Shown: piece by piece, positions 42,324-50,979 of the stretch
Layout of the letters: each line of letters starts with the position of its first letter
Position numbering within the stretch: the stretch's first letter is position 1
Assembly (NCBI GenBank): GCA_947649645.1
Contig: CANSSP010000005.1
Coordinates: 62,001-126,000 of the forward strand
Direction of reading: 5' to 3'
Origin: an uncultured Roseburia sp.
GTDB taxonomy: Bacteria; Bacillota; Clostridia; Lachnospirales; Lachnospiraceae
Length of the DNA stretch: 64,000 bases
Translations under genes and position numbers: made by a program
The notes under the pieces: generated by a model
The model's input: only the letters and a program-made list of their open reading frames with translations
Told to the model about the DNA's origin: nothing
Databases searched by the model: none

Positions 42324-43448
42324 TTAATTTTTAGTATTGTAGACCATTGCCAGAATTTCAGCAACAGCCTGATACAACTCCGGCGGTATCTCGGCGCCGA
42401 TATCCACATTTGCATATAACATCCTCGCCAGCGGCTTATTTTCCACAATTTTGATGTTATGCTCTTTTGCCGCCTCACGAATCTTCTGCGCAAGATAATC
42501 TTCTCCCTTTGCCAGAACGACCGGAGCTCTGGACGTTTCCGGGTCATATTTGATGGCAACTGCCAGATGCGTCGGGTTTGTGATGACGACATCGGCCTGT
42601 GGGACATCCTGCATCATACGCCTTCTGGAAGCGTCCCTCATACGCTGTCTCTGGCGTCCTTTGATTTCCGGATTCCCTTCCGTATTTTTATATTCATCCT
42701 TGACTTCCTGCTTTGTCATCTTCATGTCTTCGCTAAAACGAAACTTCTGATAAATGAAATCCGCCAGACCGACCACAAGATAGACAAGGCTGATTCTCAA
42801 TCCTGTGTCCAGTATAATATTTCCACAGAGCAGCAGTGCCTGCTCCAGTGATATATCATACAGAATAAAAATGTTGTCCACCTCATCTTTGACTGAAGAG
42901 TAGGCGACATAAGTAATTACAAATATTTTTACAATTGATTTAAATAATTCAAAAATAGAATCTTTGGATAAGATACGCTTAAAACCATTGACCGGATTGA
43001 ACTTGTCAAACTTAGGCTTCATCGGTTTTGCCGAAACCTTCCATCCGACCTGCAGTATACTGATAATCAGCGTAATCGAAAAACCAAACACAAAAAACGG
43101 CGAAACCATTTTTAACATCATCCAGAAAATGGTCATAAAAAAGGAATTGATCGCCTGTGCAGAAATTCCTCCCGCATTGACAGACAGAAATTCAGGCATC
43201 AGGTTATACACATAAGAAAATACATCCAGAAAGCCGCCGCCTATCATTGAAATAAATACTTTCAACACGAGAAAGAGGACAATCAGATCAAATGCAGACG
43301 TCAGCTCTTTGCTCTTGGCAACCTTGCCGTCCTCTCTTGCATCCCTCAGCCTCTTCGCCGTCGCAGGTTCTGTTTTTTCTCCGCCCGGTCCGTCTTTTGC
43401 AAACCACTGCAGATTATATTCAAGTACCCATCTCTTTTCCCGATTCAA
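42324..43448 (-). CDS. flhB: Flagellar export switch protein FlhB
   Basis: A 374-residue protein with four membrane helices (about 50-235) and a cytosolic domain containing the autocleavage motif NPTH at 291-294, which sets substrate switching from hook to filament proteins. The start is a TTG at 43446-43448, one base after the fliR stop, with GAGGG upstream. No ATG or GTG start fits the family N-terminus (LEYNLQWFAKDGPGGEKTE) better. Confidence 0.95.
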   Translation of the reverse strand: MNREKRWVLEYNLQWFAKDGPGGEKTEPATAKRLRDAREDGKVAKSKELTSAFDLIVLFLVLKVFISMIGGGFLDVFSYVYNLMPEFLSVNAGGISAQAINSFFMTIFWMMLKMVSPFFVFGFSITLIISILQVGWKVSAKPMKPKFDKFNPVNGFKRILSKDSIFELFKSIVKIFVITYVAYSSVKDEVDNIFILYDISLEQALLLCGNIILDTGLRISLVYLVVGLADFIYQKFRFSEDMKMTKQEVKDEYKNTEGNPEIKGRQRQRMRDASRRRMMQDVPQADVVITNPTHLAVAIKYDPETSRAPVVLAKGEDYLAQKIREAAKEHNIKIVENKPLARMLYANVDIGAEIPPELYQAVAEILAMVYNTKN

Positions 43449-43449
43449 C

Positions 43450-44229
43450 CTAATACATTCCCTCTATCATTGAAACCATAAGCCTCTTCATCTCTTTAAA
43501 AATAAAATCTGCAACTCCAGGCAGGAGCACAATTGTCAGAAACAAAACTCCCAGCCCCACCATAACTTTCATCTGCATACCAACCGCAAACATATTCATC
43601 TGCGGAGCCACCTTGGCCATAATGCCCAGAACACAATTTAAAATCATAATACACGCAAAAATCGGAAGCATAATACGGAACGCAATCACAAACATGTCGG
43701 TCATAAACATTATCATAGAAGTATAAAGACTGTTCCAGTCAAAGACCTGACCATTCACCGGAATGACCTGATAAGAATCTACCAGAGCCCGGAGAATAAA
43801 ATGATGCATATTTGTGATTATCATCAGCAGCAGAATAAAATACTGATACAGATTACCAGTGATCGTAACCTGACTTCTCGTCATCGGATCGAACTGCATC
43901 GCCATTGAAAGCCCGATATCCATATCAATAATATTGCCTGCAAATAAAATAATGGAATTACATACGTTTGCAGCAAGTCCTATCAGCAACCCTGTAATTC
44001 CTTCCTTTAAAACTATAACTGCATACCCAAACAGACCAGTGTACCCGACTCCCGTCTTATCGACCACCCCATAAATTACCATAGCGGTAAACAGAGAAAA
44101 ACCTGTCTTCACCTGCCTGGGAACATTGCTTGTTCCAAAAAAAGGGGCAACCGACACAAAACAGGATATACGGACTATGATCAATATCAGTATTTCTAAA
44201 TTCGTCAGTGAAAATGTATAATTTAGCAT
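43450..44229 (-). CDS. fliR: Flagellar export protein FliR
   Basis: A 259-residue membrane protein of the FliPQR export gate, with about six hydrophobic helices and the family block SMAMQFDPMTRSQVTITGNLYQY. It follows fliQ after 8 bases and is followed by flhB after one base. Confidence 0.95.
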   Translation of the reverse strand: MLNYTFSLTNLEILILIIVRISCFVSVAPFFGTSNVPRQVKTGFSLFTAMVIYGVVDKTGVGYTGLFGYAVIVLKEGITGLLIGLAANVCNSIILFAGNIIDMDIGLSMAMQFDPMTRSQVTITGNLYQYFILLLMIITNMHHFILRALVDSYQVIPVNGQVFDWNSLYTSMIMFMTDMFVIAFRIMLPIFACIMILNCVLGIMAKVAPQMNMFAVGMQMKVMVGLGVLFLTIVLLPGVADFIFKEMKRLMVSMIEGMY

Positions 44230-44237
44230 GCGTCATC

Positions 44238-44504
44238 CTAACCCAGATAATAGCTGAAATTCCATATGCGCTCAACAAACTCTGTCAGGTTAGTCAGAAT
44301 CCAGGAACCAAAAATCATCAGTCCCACAAAAACCGCAAGCACTTTCGGGACAAACGTCAGCGTCTGCTCCTGAATAGATGTAACTGTCTGAAAAATGCTG
44401 ATAACCAGGCCGACCACCAGGGAAATAATAAGCATTGGCGCTGAACAGACTATAATCATATAAAGTGTGTCTCTTGCTACATCGAGAACCTGTCCTTGTG
44501 TCAT
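44238..44504 (-). CDS. fliQ: Flagellar export protein FliQ
   Basis: An 88-residue two-helix membrane protein with the family motif LVVGLVISIFQTVTSIQEQTLTFVPK. Part of the FliPQR gate in the MS ring. Normal length; adjacent to fliP and fliR. Confidence 0.96.
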   Translation of the reverse strand: MTQGQVLDVARDTLYMIIVCSAPMLIISLVVGLVISIFQTVTSIQEQTLTFVPKVLAVFVGLMIFGSWILTNLTEFVERIWNFSYYLG

Positions 44505-44533
44505 CGATACTCAACTCCTGTCTTAAAACCTGG

Positions 44534-45400
44534 TTAATAAAATGTCTCCACAACTTTGCTGAGCACCAGATTCCACCCATCTGCCAATATAAAAAGCAGG
44601 ATCTTAAACGGAAGTGAAATCGTCGTCGGCGGCAGCATCATCATACCCATCGACATTAATACGGAAGATACCACCATATCAATCACGATAAACGGAATGT
44701 AAATCAGAAATCCCATCTCAAAAGCCTGTCGCAGCTCACCTATAATAAAAGCAGGTACAATAATCGTAAACGGAATCTCATCATAATTTTCAGAATCTTC
44801 TATGTCCGGATACACCTCACCCGAAAGATCCACAAAGAGCTTCAAATCTTTCCCCTGCATATCGCGATACATAAAACTGCGGATCGGCGCTTCTGCTTCT
44901 TTCAGCGCTTCTTCCATTGTGATCACACCGTCATCCAGCGGCTTTATCGCCTTTTCGTTAATCTCCTGGAAGGTAGGCCACATAATAAAAAATGTCAGGA
45001 ATAACGTAAGCCCCACCAGCACCTGATTCGGCGGTGCTGTCTGTGTCCCCATGGCAGTCCGCAAAAAATGAAGCACAATAATGATTCTGGTAAAAGAGGT
45101 CATCATGATCAGAAACGACGGTGCCAACGTCAGAATAGTCAGCACCAGCAACATTCTCACGGTCGATGACAAAGTGGCATCCTCGCTGTTGTAATTAATG
45201 GACCAGCCACCGGTATTACCGCTTCCCGTATCCGTCGTATCCCCATCATTGTCAGATGCTTCCCTCTCGCCGACAGTATCCGGATTTGCAGCCGCATACA
45301 CGACAGTGCCTCTTCCAAGAGAGAGACCAGCCACCGCAAACAACATAACCGCTGCAAACAAAAATGAAACGATACAATATGATTTCTTAATTTTCGCCAT
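44534..45400 (-). CDS. fliP: Flagellar export protein FliP with cleavable signal sequence
   Basis: A 288-residue protein with a signal peptide (hydrophobic about 9-30, then YAAA) and a D/G/T-rich stretch of about 30 residues before the conserved core. The core carries four membrane helices and the block TSFTRIIIVLHFLRTAMGTQ with PPNQVLVGLTLFLTFF. Forms the export gate core with FliQ and FliR. The FliP signal peptide is normal for the family. Confidence 0.96.
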   Translation of the reverse strand: MAKIKKSYCIVSFLFAAVMLFAVAGLSLGRGTVVYAAANPDTVGEREASDNDGDTTDTGSGNTGGWSINYNSEDATLSSTVRMLLVLTILTLAPSFLIMMTSFTRIIIVLHFLRTAMGTQTAPPNQVLVGLTLFLTFFIMWPTFQEINEKAIKPLDDGVITMEEALKEAEAPIRSFMYRDMQGKDLKLFVDLSGEVYPDIEDSENYDEIPFTIIVPAFIIGELRQAFEMGFLIYIPFIVIDMVVSSVLMSMGMMMLPPTTISLPFKILLFILADGWNLVLSKVVETFY

Positions 45401-45403
45401 AAC

Positions 45404-45811
45404 CTAATCCTGCTTTTTGGGAAAATGTCCCTTCAATCTGTTCATTACCTCCTGAAATGTCTCCTGTGCCGCAATACTGCCTGCAGTCCCTTTGCCGGAA
45501 ACAGTATCCTCATCGGTCATATCCTCTGTAATCCCCAGCTGCTCACCTGTCAGCTGGGTCAACATCGTCACTTCGTCTTTTCCGACCGCAATTACAAGAT
45601 ACACATCTCCGACCTTTATAATCTGAATGTACTTGTTCGCTGCAATCTGTATTGATTCCACCACCCGCAGACTGCCCCTGTGTATCTGGAGCTTCTGAAA
45701 ATTGCCGATCCACTTTGTCACAAAATATGTGATAAACAGTACAAAGACAAATATCAAAAGCACACCGAGCAGTTGAATAAAACTCTGCAAAGAAGAACTC
45801 AGTAAAATCAT
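45404..45811 (-). CDS. fliO: Flagellar export assembly protein FliO
   Basis: A 135-residue protein with one N-terminal membrane helix (about 10-32) followed by the FliO domain (LQIHRGSLRVVESIQIAAN, VYLVIAVGKDEVTML) and a low-complexity tail. FliO helps FliP assemble. Position between cheY and fliP follows the B. subtilis order, where it is called FliO or FliZ. Confidence 0.9.
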   Translation of the reverse strand: MILLSSSLQSFIQLLGVLLIFVFVLFITYFVTKWIGNFQKLQIHRGSLRVVESIQIAANKYIQIIKVGDVYLVIAVGKDEVTMLTQLTGEQLGITEDMTDEDTVSGKGTAGSIAAQETFQEVMNRLKGHFPKKQD

Positions 45812-45812
45812 A

Positions 45813-46172
45813 CTAACCCACTACTTTTTTTACAGCTTCCAGAACACGCTCAGCCTGGAACGGCTTAACGATAAAGTCTTTTGCACCGGACTGAATCGCC
45901 TCAATTACCATTGCCTGCTGTCCCATGGCAGAACACATAATAACATTCGCGCCTGCATCCATCTCCTTGATTTTCTTAAGTGCCTGAATACCATCCATAT
46001 CCGGCATGGTAATGTCCATCAGTACCAGATCCGGTTTTGTCTCCGGGTACTTCTCAACTGCCACTGCCCCATTTTCCGCCTCTGCAGCTATCTCGTAACC
46101 ATTTTTGGTCAAGATATCCTTAATCATCATCCTCATAAAAGCTGCATCATCGCAAATCATAATTTTTGCCAT
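45813..46172 (-). CDS. cheY: Chemotaxis response regulator CheY
   Basis: A 119-residue single receiver with complete active site: D8/D9, phosphorylated D53 (LMDITMPDMDG), S81 and K103 (IVKPF). CheY-P binds FliM and FliY at the switch. Lies between fliY and fliO, as in B. subtilis. Confidence 0.97.
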   Translation of the reverse strand: MAKIMICDDAAFMRMMIKDILTKNGYEIAAEAENGAVAVEKYPETKPDLVLMDITMPDMDGIQALKKIKEMDAGANVIMCSAMGQQAMVIEAIQSGAKDFIVKPFQAERVLEAVKKVVG

Positions 46173-46213
46173 AATAATCTCTCCTATCCCTACCTTATTA
46201 ATTTTATAGTTTG

Positions 46214-47383
46214 CTATTTTATAATCTCGGTAATTCGTATGCCGTAGCTCTCCTCAATTATGACGACTTCCCCTTTGGCTACAAATTTACCGTTGACCAA
46301 CACATCGATTGGCTCACCAGCAATCCTATTTAATTCTATAATGGTTCCTGGTGTAAAATCAAGGATTTCTTTTATTGATTTTGATGTTCTTCCAAGCTCA
46401 ACCGTAACTTCAAGCGGAACATCCATGATCAGATCTATATTTTCCGGTCCGTAATTCATGGGTATGCTCCCGGCAAATGCCTGGAACTGCGCCGGCTGTA
46501 CATTTACCGGCTGACCATACATCTGCTGCATCGGCTGCCCCATCATGGGCTGCTGTCCCATCATCGGCTGCCCCATCATGGGCTGCTGTCCCATCATCGG
46601 CTGCCCCATCATGGGCTGTGCCTGCTGCTGCGGCGCTGTCTGCGGCTGTGCCTGTGGCGCTGCTGTCTGCTGCTGTCCTCCTCCCGGAGTTGAATTGGTA
46701 TCATCTTCCATATTCTTTGTGATATCCTTACACATCTCCTTGGCGAAGGAAACCGGATACAACTGCATGATCTCACTGTCAATCAGATCTCCGATTTCCA
46801 GACGAAATGAAATTTTGATAAATTCACCGGCCAGAAATTCATCGATCGAACTCTCGTCAATCGTCTGCTGCAGATCTATCAGATCTGCCTGTGGCGGGCT
46901 GATGTCAATCACTTTATTCAACATGGATGACAGTGATGTCGCAGCCGACCCCATCATCTGATTCATTGCCTCACTGATCGCACTCAGGTGCAGCTCTCCG
47001 AGCTCTCCGTCCAGATTCGTCCCATCGCCGCCCATCATAAGATCCGTGATAATCTTGACGTCATTTTCCTTTAAGACAAGAATATTACTTCCGTCAAGTC
47101 CTACCGTATATGCAATCTTAATAAATACACAGGGACGTTCATAAGAGTCGCAGATATCGCTCCATGTAGCATAATCCACCACCGGTGTGGAAATGTCAAC
47201 CTTGTGATTCACAAGCGAAAACAGGGTTGTCGCCGCCGTTCCCATACTGATATTCCCGATTTCCCCTATCGTATCTCTCTCGATGGGAGTCAGATTATCC
47301 GAACCCGTTCCTGCCCCTGCGTCGGCATTCCCGGGATTGTTCAGCAAAGCGTTTATTTCTTCCTGAGACATAACTCCATCCAT
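46214..47383 (-). CDS. fliY: Flagellar switch protein FliY (CheC-like phosphatase plus FliN domain)
   Basis: A 389-residue switch protein. The N-terminal peptide MSQEEINALL is the CheY-binding motif shared with FliM. The CheC-like phosphatase domain (about 32-220) has two active-site helices (EIGNISMGTA and EAMNQMMGSA). The C-terminal SpoA/FliN domain (about 305-389) has IMDVPLEVTVELGRT and GTIIELNRIAGEPIDVLVNG. Between them lies a linker of Q, A and P and a Met-rich repeat (see 46531-46618). Longer than FliN and of typical FliY length. Confidence 0.96.
   Translation of the reverse strand: MDGVMSQEEINALLNNPGNADAGAGTGSDNLTPIERDTIGEIGNISMGTAATTLFSLVNHKVDISTPVVDYATWSDICDSYERPCVFIKIAYTVGLDGSNILVLKENDVKIITDLMMGGDGTNLDGELGELHLSAISEAMNQMMGSAATSLSSMLNKVIDISPPQADLIDLQQTIDESSIDEFLAGEFIKISFRLEIGDLIDSEIMQLYPVSFAKEMCKDITKNMEDDTNSTPGGGQQQTAAPQAQPQTAPQQQAQPMMGQPMMGQQPMMGQPMMGQQPMMGQPMQQMYGQPVNVQPAQFQAFAGSIPMNYGPENIDLIMDVPLEVTVELGRTSKSIKEILDFTPGTIIELNRIAGEPIDVLVNGKFVAKGEVVIIEESYGIRITEIIK
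46531..46618. repeat. Tandem 33-bp coding repeat in fliY
   Basis: A 33-bp unit starts at 46531 and 46564, with a third, partial copy from 46597. It encodes repeats of the kind QQPMMGQPMMG in the linker between the phosphatase and FliN domains. The Met/Gln/Pro-rich linker has no expected fold and may tune the distance between the two domains. Confidence 0.9.
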
Positions 47384-47386
47384 ATT

Positions 47387-48367
47387 TTACTGCTCCTCCC
47401 TCACAACCGTTGTAATCCTTACTGCATAGCCTTCACCGGAGGCGCCCGGCAGAGCAGTAAATTTTTTTATGTTTCCGACATAGACATCCAGTTCTTCATC
47501 TACCTTCGTGTCAAGTCTGATAATGTCACCCATTTGAAGTCCCAGAAAATCATTAACCGTTATGGCACTGGTACCAAGCACCGCCTTAATCGGCATGGGC
47601 GCTTTGGATATCAGCGCTTCTATGGTATCGGTATAAATCTGCTCATCCTTATCCTGGAGACTGGAATACCAGTACTTTGTATTCAGCTTATCCATGACAT
47701 CTTCTAACGTAAGATACGGAAGACAGATGTTGATAAGCCCTTCCACGTCTCCTATTTTTATATTGAGCGTGACAAGCGCCGTCATCTCCGTCGGAGAGAT
47801 AATCTGCGCAAACTGTGAATTTGTCTCAATCCGCTCCAGACGCGGCATCACCTCACAAACATTTGCCCAGGGTTCCTCCAGCAGACTGACGCACACATTA
47901 TATATCCGCTCAAGAATCAGAAGCTCAATCTCCGAAAACTCCCGCGCCTTGTCGAGAGGAACGCCAATTCCTCCCAGCATGCGGTCCACGATCGTATATC
48001 CCAGATTTTCTGCAATCTCGATAATAATATTTCCTTTCAAAGGTGCAAAGTTTACAATCCCAAGCAACACCGGATTTGACAGCGCATTGGAAAACTCCGA
48101 GTAGATCACGGCCTGCGAACTCATCACCTCTACCTGCACCGATTTCCTCAGATAGACCGGGAGATTCGTAGAAAGAAGCCGCCCATAGTGCTCAAAAATA
48201 ATCTCCAATGTGCGCAGATGTTCCTTCGAGAACTTTGCGGGACGGGCAAAATCATAGTCCTTAACCTTTTTTTCGTCTTTATCCTTAATCTCTTCCACAT
48301 CAAGTTCGCCGCTGTTTAACGCCTTGAGCAGACTGTCTATCTCGTTCTGGGATAAGACCTCACCCAT
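47387..48367 (-). CDS. fliM: Flagellar switch protein FliM
   Basis: A 326-residue FliM: N-terminal CheY-binding peptide LSQNEIDSLLKAL, middle CheC-like domain without phosphatase residues (about 45-225; LRTLEIIFEHYGRLL), and C-terminal SpoA domain (about 245-326; ALISKAPMPIKAVLGTSAITVNDFLGLQMGD). Builds the C-ring with FliG and FliY. Three bases separate it from fliY. Confidence 0.97.
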   Translation of the reverse strand: MGEVLSQNEIDSLLKALNSGELDVEEIKDKDEKKVKDYDFARPAKFSKEHLRTLEIIFEHYGRLLSTNLPVYLRKSVQVEVMSSQAVIYSEFSNALSNPVLLGIVNFAPLKGNIIIEIAENLGYTIVDRMLGGIGVPLDKAREFSEIELLILERIYNVCVSLLEEPWANVCEVMPRLERIETNSQFAQIISPTEMTALVTLNIKIGDVEGLINICLPYLTLEDVMDKLNTKYWYSSLQDKDEQIYTDTIEALISKAPMPIKAVLGTSAITVNDFLGLQMGDIIRLDTKVDEELDVYVGNIKKFTALPGASGEGYAVRITTVVREEQ

Positions 48368-48399
48368 TCTCTCTCACCACCTAACTCAATGTTCACAGC

Positions 48400-48933
48400 T
48401 TAACGAAGCGCTTCTGTATTGACTCCCGAGAAATTGACACCCACAATAAAGTCCGATCCGCCGAAAATACTCTGAAGCGATTCCAGAATATCATTTTTGA
48501 CCGCTTTATATCCATCCGCATTAAATTCATCCACCGTGTATGTGCCGACAATGGAATTGATCGTATCCGCGATCACGGCGTCTTTTGCAGCAAGGCCTTC
48601 CAGACCGCCGTATGTCTTATATCCTTCGCTTTCTTTATTTACAGATAACCCAATGGAAAATACTGCATAATACTTCTTTCCGTCCTCACCGTCGCGAAGA
48701 TTCACCGTAAAACTGTTCGCGATACTGTACACCTCAATATTTTCAATCGGAACAGCGGAAAGATCTTTATTCTGTGCGCCTTCCAGATCGATATTAATGG
48801 CCGCACACACCTGATCAATCAGCGCATTGGACTTCTTCGCCTGCGGTATGATCGTAAACGCAAGAATCGCCGTCAAAATAAGATTCGCCAGAACCAGTGC
48901 CAGAATAATTACCGTTATCAGATTTTTTTTCAT
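48400..48933 (-). CDS. fliL: Flagellar basal body-associated protein FliL
   Basis: A 177-residue protein with an N-terminal membrane helix (about 5-28) and an extracytoplasmic stomatin-like FliL domain with the C-terminal segment VKNDILESLQSIFGGSDFIVGVNFSGVNTEALR. FliL surrounds the stator and supports torque. Sequence is more divergent than its neighbours but position between motB and fliM is characteristic. Confidence 0.85.
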   Translation of the reverse strand: MKKNLITVIILALVLANLILTAILAFTIIPQAKKSNALIDQVCAAINIDLEGAQNKDLSAVPIENIEVYSIANSFTVNLRDGEDGKKYYAVFSIGLSVNKESEGYKTYGGLEGLAAKDAVIADTINSIVGTYTVDEFNADGYKAVKNDILESLQSIFGGSDFIVGVNFSGVNTEALR

Positions 48934-48949
48934 TTTTCTACCTTCCCAA

Positions 48950-49759
48950 TCACCTTAAGTCTGAACTGTATGAGTTGTATATTTTGATCTCAACACGCCT
49001 GTTCCTCGCTCTGCCCTCCGGCGTGGTATTATCTGCAACCGGAACATATTCCCCCCGCCCCGCAGATTTAATATGGGCCGGCGAAATATCTGTAATATCC
49101 CGCAGATAACTCGCCACTGTCAGCGCTCTGTACGCAGAAAGCACATTGTTATCTTCATATTTCGCGGAATGAATCGGCACATTGTCCGTGTGCCCCTCCA
49201 CCTCAATGATATGATCCGGATATTGTCCGATAATCTTTCCCAGCTTATCGATCAGAGGCTCCGCTTCCGCGCGAAGTTCTGATTTTCCGGAATCAAACAG
49301 AAGCGCTCCGTTTAAATTCAGCATAACATACGCCGAATTAAAATCCACCTCAACCTTATCCTGAAGGCCGGACTGTTCAATCTGTTCCTCAATCTGTTCT
49401 GCCATCTGCTCAGACTCTTCAAGCGCTTTTTCCTGATAAGCCTCATAGAGCTCCTGCGTTTTTTCCATTTCCTCCTGCGACTGGGAGTTGGCCTGCTCCT
49501 TAAAATATTTATCCAGAAATTCAAGCTGACTGACACCAGATGAGATCAGCTCCCCTTCACCGATGGAAGAGCCGCCCGCCGGAAGGATACTGAACGTATT
49601 CTGAAAAGAGGCAACTACTTTCTGAAACTTCTCCGCATCCACAGTGGACATGGCAAACAACATAACGAAGAAACAGAGCAGGAGATTCATCAAGTCACTG
49701 AATGTCGCCATCCATGCCGGAGAACCGGCCGGTGCATCCTCCTGTTTTTTCCTTGCCAC
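48950..49759 (-). CDS. motB: Flagellar stator protein MotB
   Basis: A 269-residue stator subunit: N-terminal plug/membrane segment with the ion-binding aspartate D22 (TFSDLMNLLLCFFVMLFAM), a long helical linker (about 70-145), and an OmpA-like peptidoglycan-binding domain (EVEGHTDNVPI, SAYRALTVASYL, GRARNRRVEI). Its ATG shares one base with the motA stop. Whether it uses protons or sodium cannot be read reliably. Confidence 0.95.
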   Translation of the reverse strand: MARKKQEDAPAGSPAWMATFSDLMNLLLCFFVMLFAMSTVDAEKFQKVVASFQNTFSILPAGGSSIGEGELISSGVSQLEFLDKYFKEQANSQSQEEMEKTQELYEAYQEKALEESEQMAEQIEEQIEQSGLQDKVEVDFNSAYVMLNLNGALLFDSGKSELRAEAEPLIDKLGKIIGQYPDHIIEVEGHTDNVPIHSAKYEDNNVLSAYRALTVASYLRDITDISPAHIKSAGRGEYVPVADNTTPEGRARNRRVEIKIYNSYSSDLR

Positions 49760-50553
49760 TATTCATCACCTCCGCCCTCTGCAGCCGTCTCGCGCGCAGA
49801 CGGAGCCAGGAAAGATTTCAGCTTTTCCTCTATCACTCGCGGATTCTCTCCTGCCTGAATGGAAAGGATACCTTCCACCGTTATTTCCTTCATCATCACT
49901 TCCTGTGCGTTGTTCGTCTTAAGCTTGGCAGCTGTCGGATTACACAGCCAGTTCGCGATCAGGGAACCGTACAGGGTTGTGAGCAGCGCAACCGCCATCT
50001 TCGGCCCGATCGCACCGGGATCCTGCATATCCTGCAACATAAGTACCAGACCGATCAATGTTCCGATCATACCCCAGGCCGGTCCGAGCTCCGCCCATTT
50101 TTCCCAGACGGCAATCCGCTTTTTATGTCTGTCTTCCACACAGGTGAGATCCGTCTCCATGATACCTCTTACCAGCTCCGGATCCGTACCGTCTACCACC
50201 AGCATAATGCCTTTTTTAAGGAAATCATCCTCTATTCCGTTTGCGGCCTCTTCCAGCGCCAGAAGCCCTTCTTTTCTAGCCGTATTTGACAGATCAATAA
50301 TATTCTTGATCGTCGCAGCCGGATCCAATACATCGTTCTTGAAGGTCAGCGCAATACATTTCAGACCGCCGATAAAATCCTCCATCTTGTTCGAACCGAG
50401 CGTACCGGAAAGAGAACCGCCCAGCGTGATCACGATCGAAGGGAAGTTATACATCGTCTTAAGACCCATAAGCGGATCATCCGTACTCGACATAACTCCG
50501 ATGATAAACATCACTACTCCAAGAACCATTCCAATTAATGAAGCTAAATCCAA
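49759..50553 (-). CDS. motA: Flagellar stator protein MotA
   Basis: A 264-residue protein with four membrane helices. The cytosolic loop has charged residues for FliG contact, and the third helix holds the conserved proline in AELGPAWGMIGTLIGLVLML. Overlaps motB by one base, so the two subunits are coupled. In Clostridia motAB are often inside the fla operon, unlike B. subtilis. Confidence 0.96.
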   Translation of the reverse strand: MDLASLIGMVLGVVMFIIGVMSSTDDPLMGLKTMYNFPSIVITLGGSLSGTLGSNKMEDFIGGLKCIALTFKNDVLDPAATIKNIIDLSNTARKEGLLALEEAANGIEDDFLKKGIMLVVDGTDPELVRGIMETDLTCVEDRHKKRIAVWEKWAELGPAWGMIGTLIGLVLMLQDMQDPGAIGPKMAVALLTTLYGSLIANWLCNPTAAKLKTNNAQEVMMKEITVEGILSIQAGENPRVIEEKLKSFLAPSARETAAEGGGDE

Positions 50554-50587
50554 TTTCGTCCACCTACCATCCTATGTTTTTTCAGCT

Positions 50588-50794
50588 TTATGACAGCTCG
50601 CCGACCAGATCTCTGGCCAAAATATCCCTTTTATATGATTTTACTAAACTTTTGATCTCTTGTCTACTTTCTTTTACAATTAATTTTTTTCCAGTTGTCA
50701 GGGAAATGACGGTATCCGGCGTCTCTTCCACCATTTCGATCAGTTCTGCATTGATCATAATCTCTGTCCCGTTAAGCCTGGTCACGTCTATCAT
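50588..50794 (-). CDS. flbD: FlbD/SwrD family flagellar protein
   Basis: A 68-residue protein, MIDVTRLNGTEIMINAELIE at the start and TPDTVISLTTGKKLIVKES after it, the typical FlbD fold. The B. subtilis homologue SwrD raises motor torque. Start at 50792-50794 is fixed by AGGAGG five bases upstream; a longer in-frame reading to 50944 crosses a hairpin and is not believable. It stands just before motA-motB, which suits a role in stator function. Confidence 0.92.
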   Translation of the reverse strand: MIDVTRLNGTEIMINAELIEMVEETPDTVISLTTGKKLIVKESRQEIKSLVKSYKRDILARDLVGELS

Positions 50795-50914
50795 AACAGC
50801 CTCCTGTTCCATGGATTTGTATCGTTTTCCTGCACCGCTTTTCCATAGCACTGACCGTGCAGGGCCCGCCCCCGTTGCAGAAAGGGACCGGCTCACACGG
50901 CCAGTATACCACAT

Positions 50915-50944
50915 ATGGTAGAATGTGTGAATACATTTTACCAT
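50915..50944 (-). promoter_or_regulatory. Hairpin in the flgE-flbD spacer
   Basis: On the minus strand ATGGTAAAATGT (50944-50933) pairs with ACATTCTACCAT (50926-50915), 11 of 12, loop of 6. No U-tract follows. The 185-base gap between flgE and flbD is the longest inside the flagellar run, so this stem may be an RNA-processing, stability or partial-termination site. Confidence 0.45.
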
Positions 50945-50979
50945 ATATATTTATTTTTTATTTATGACCACCATTCCTA

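Noticed and set aside
50795-50944. N-terminal extension of flbD starting at 50944
   Set aside because: The added 50 residues match no FlbD protein and run through a hairpin, while AGGAGG sits correctly before the start at 50794.
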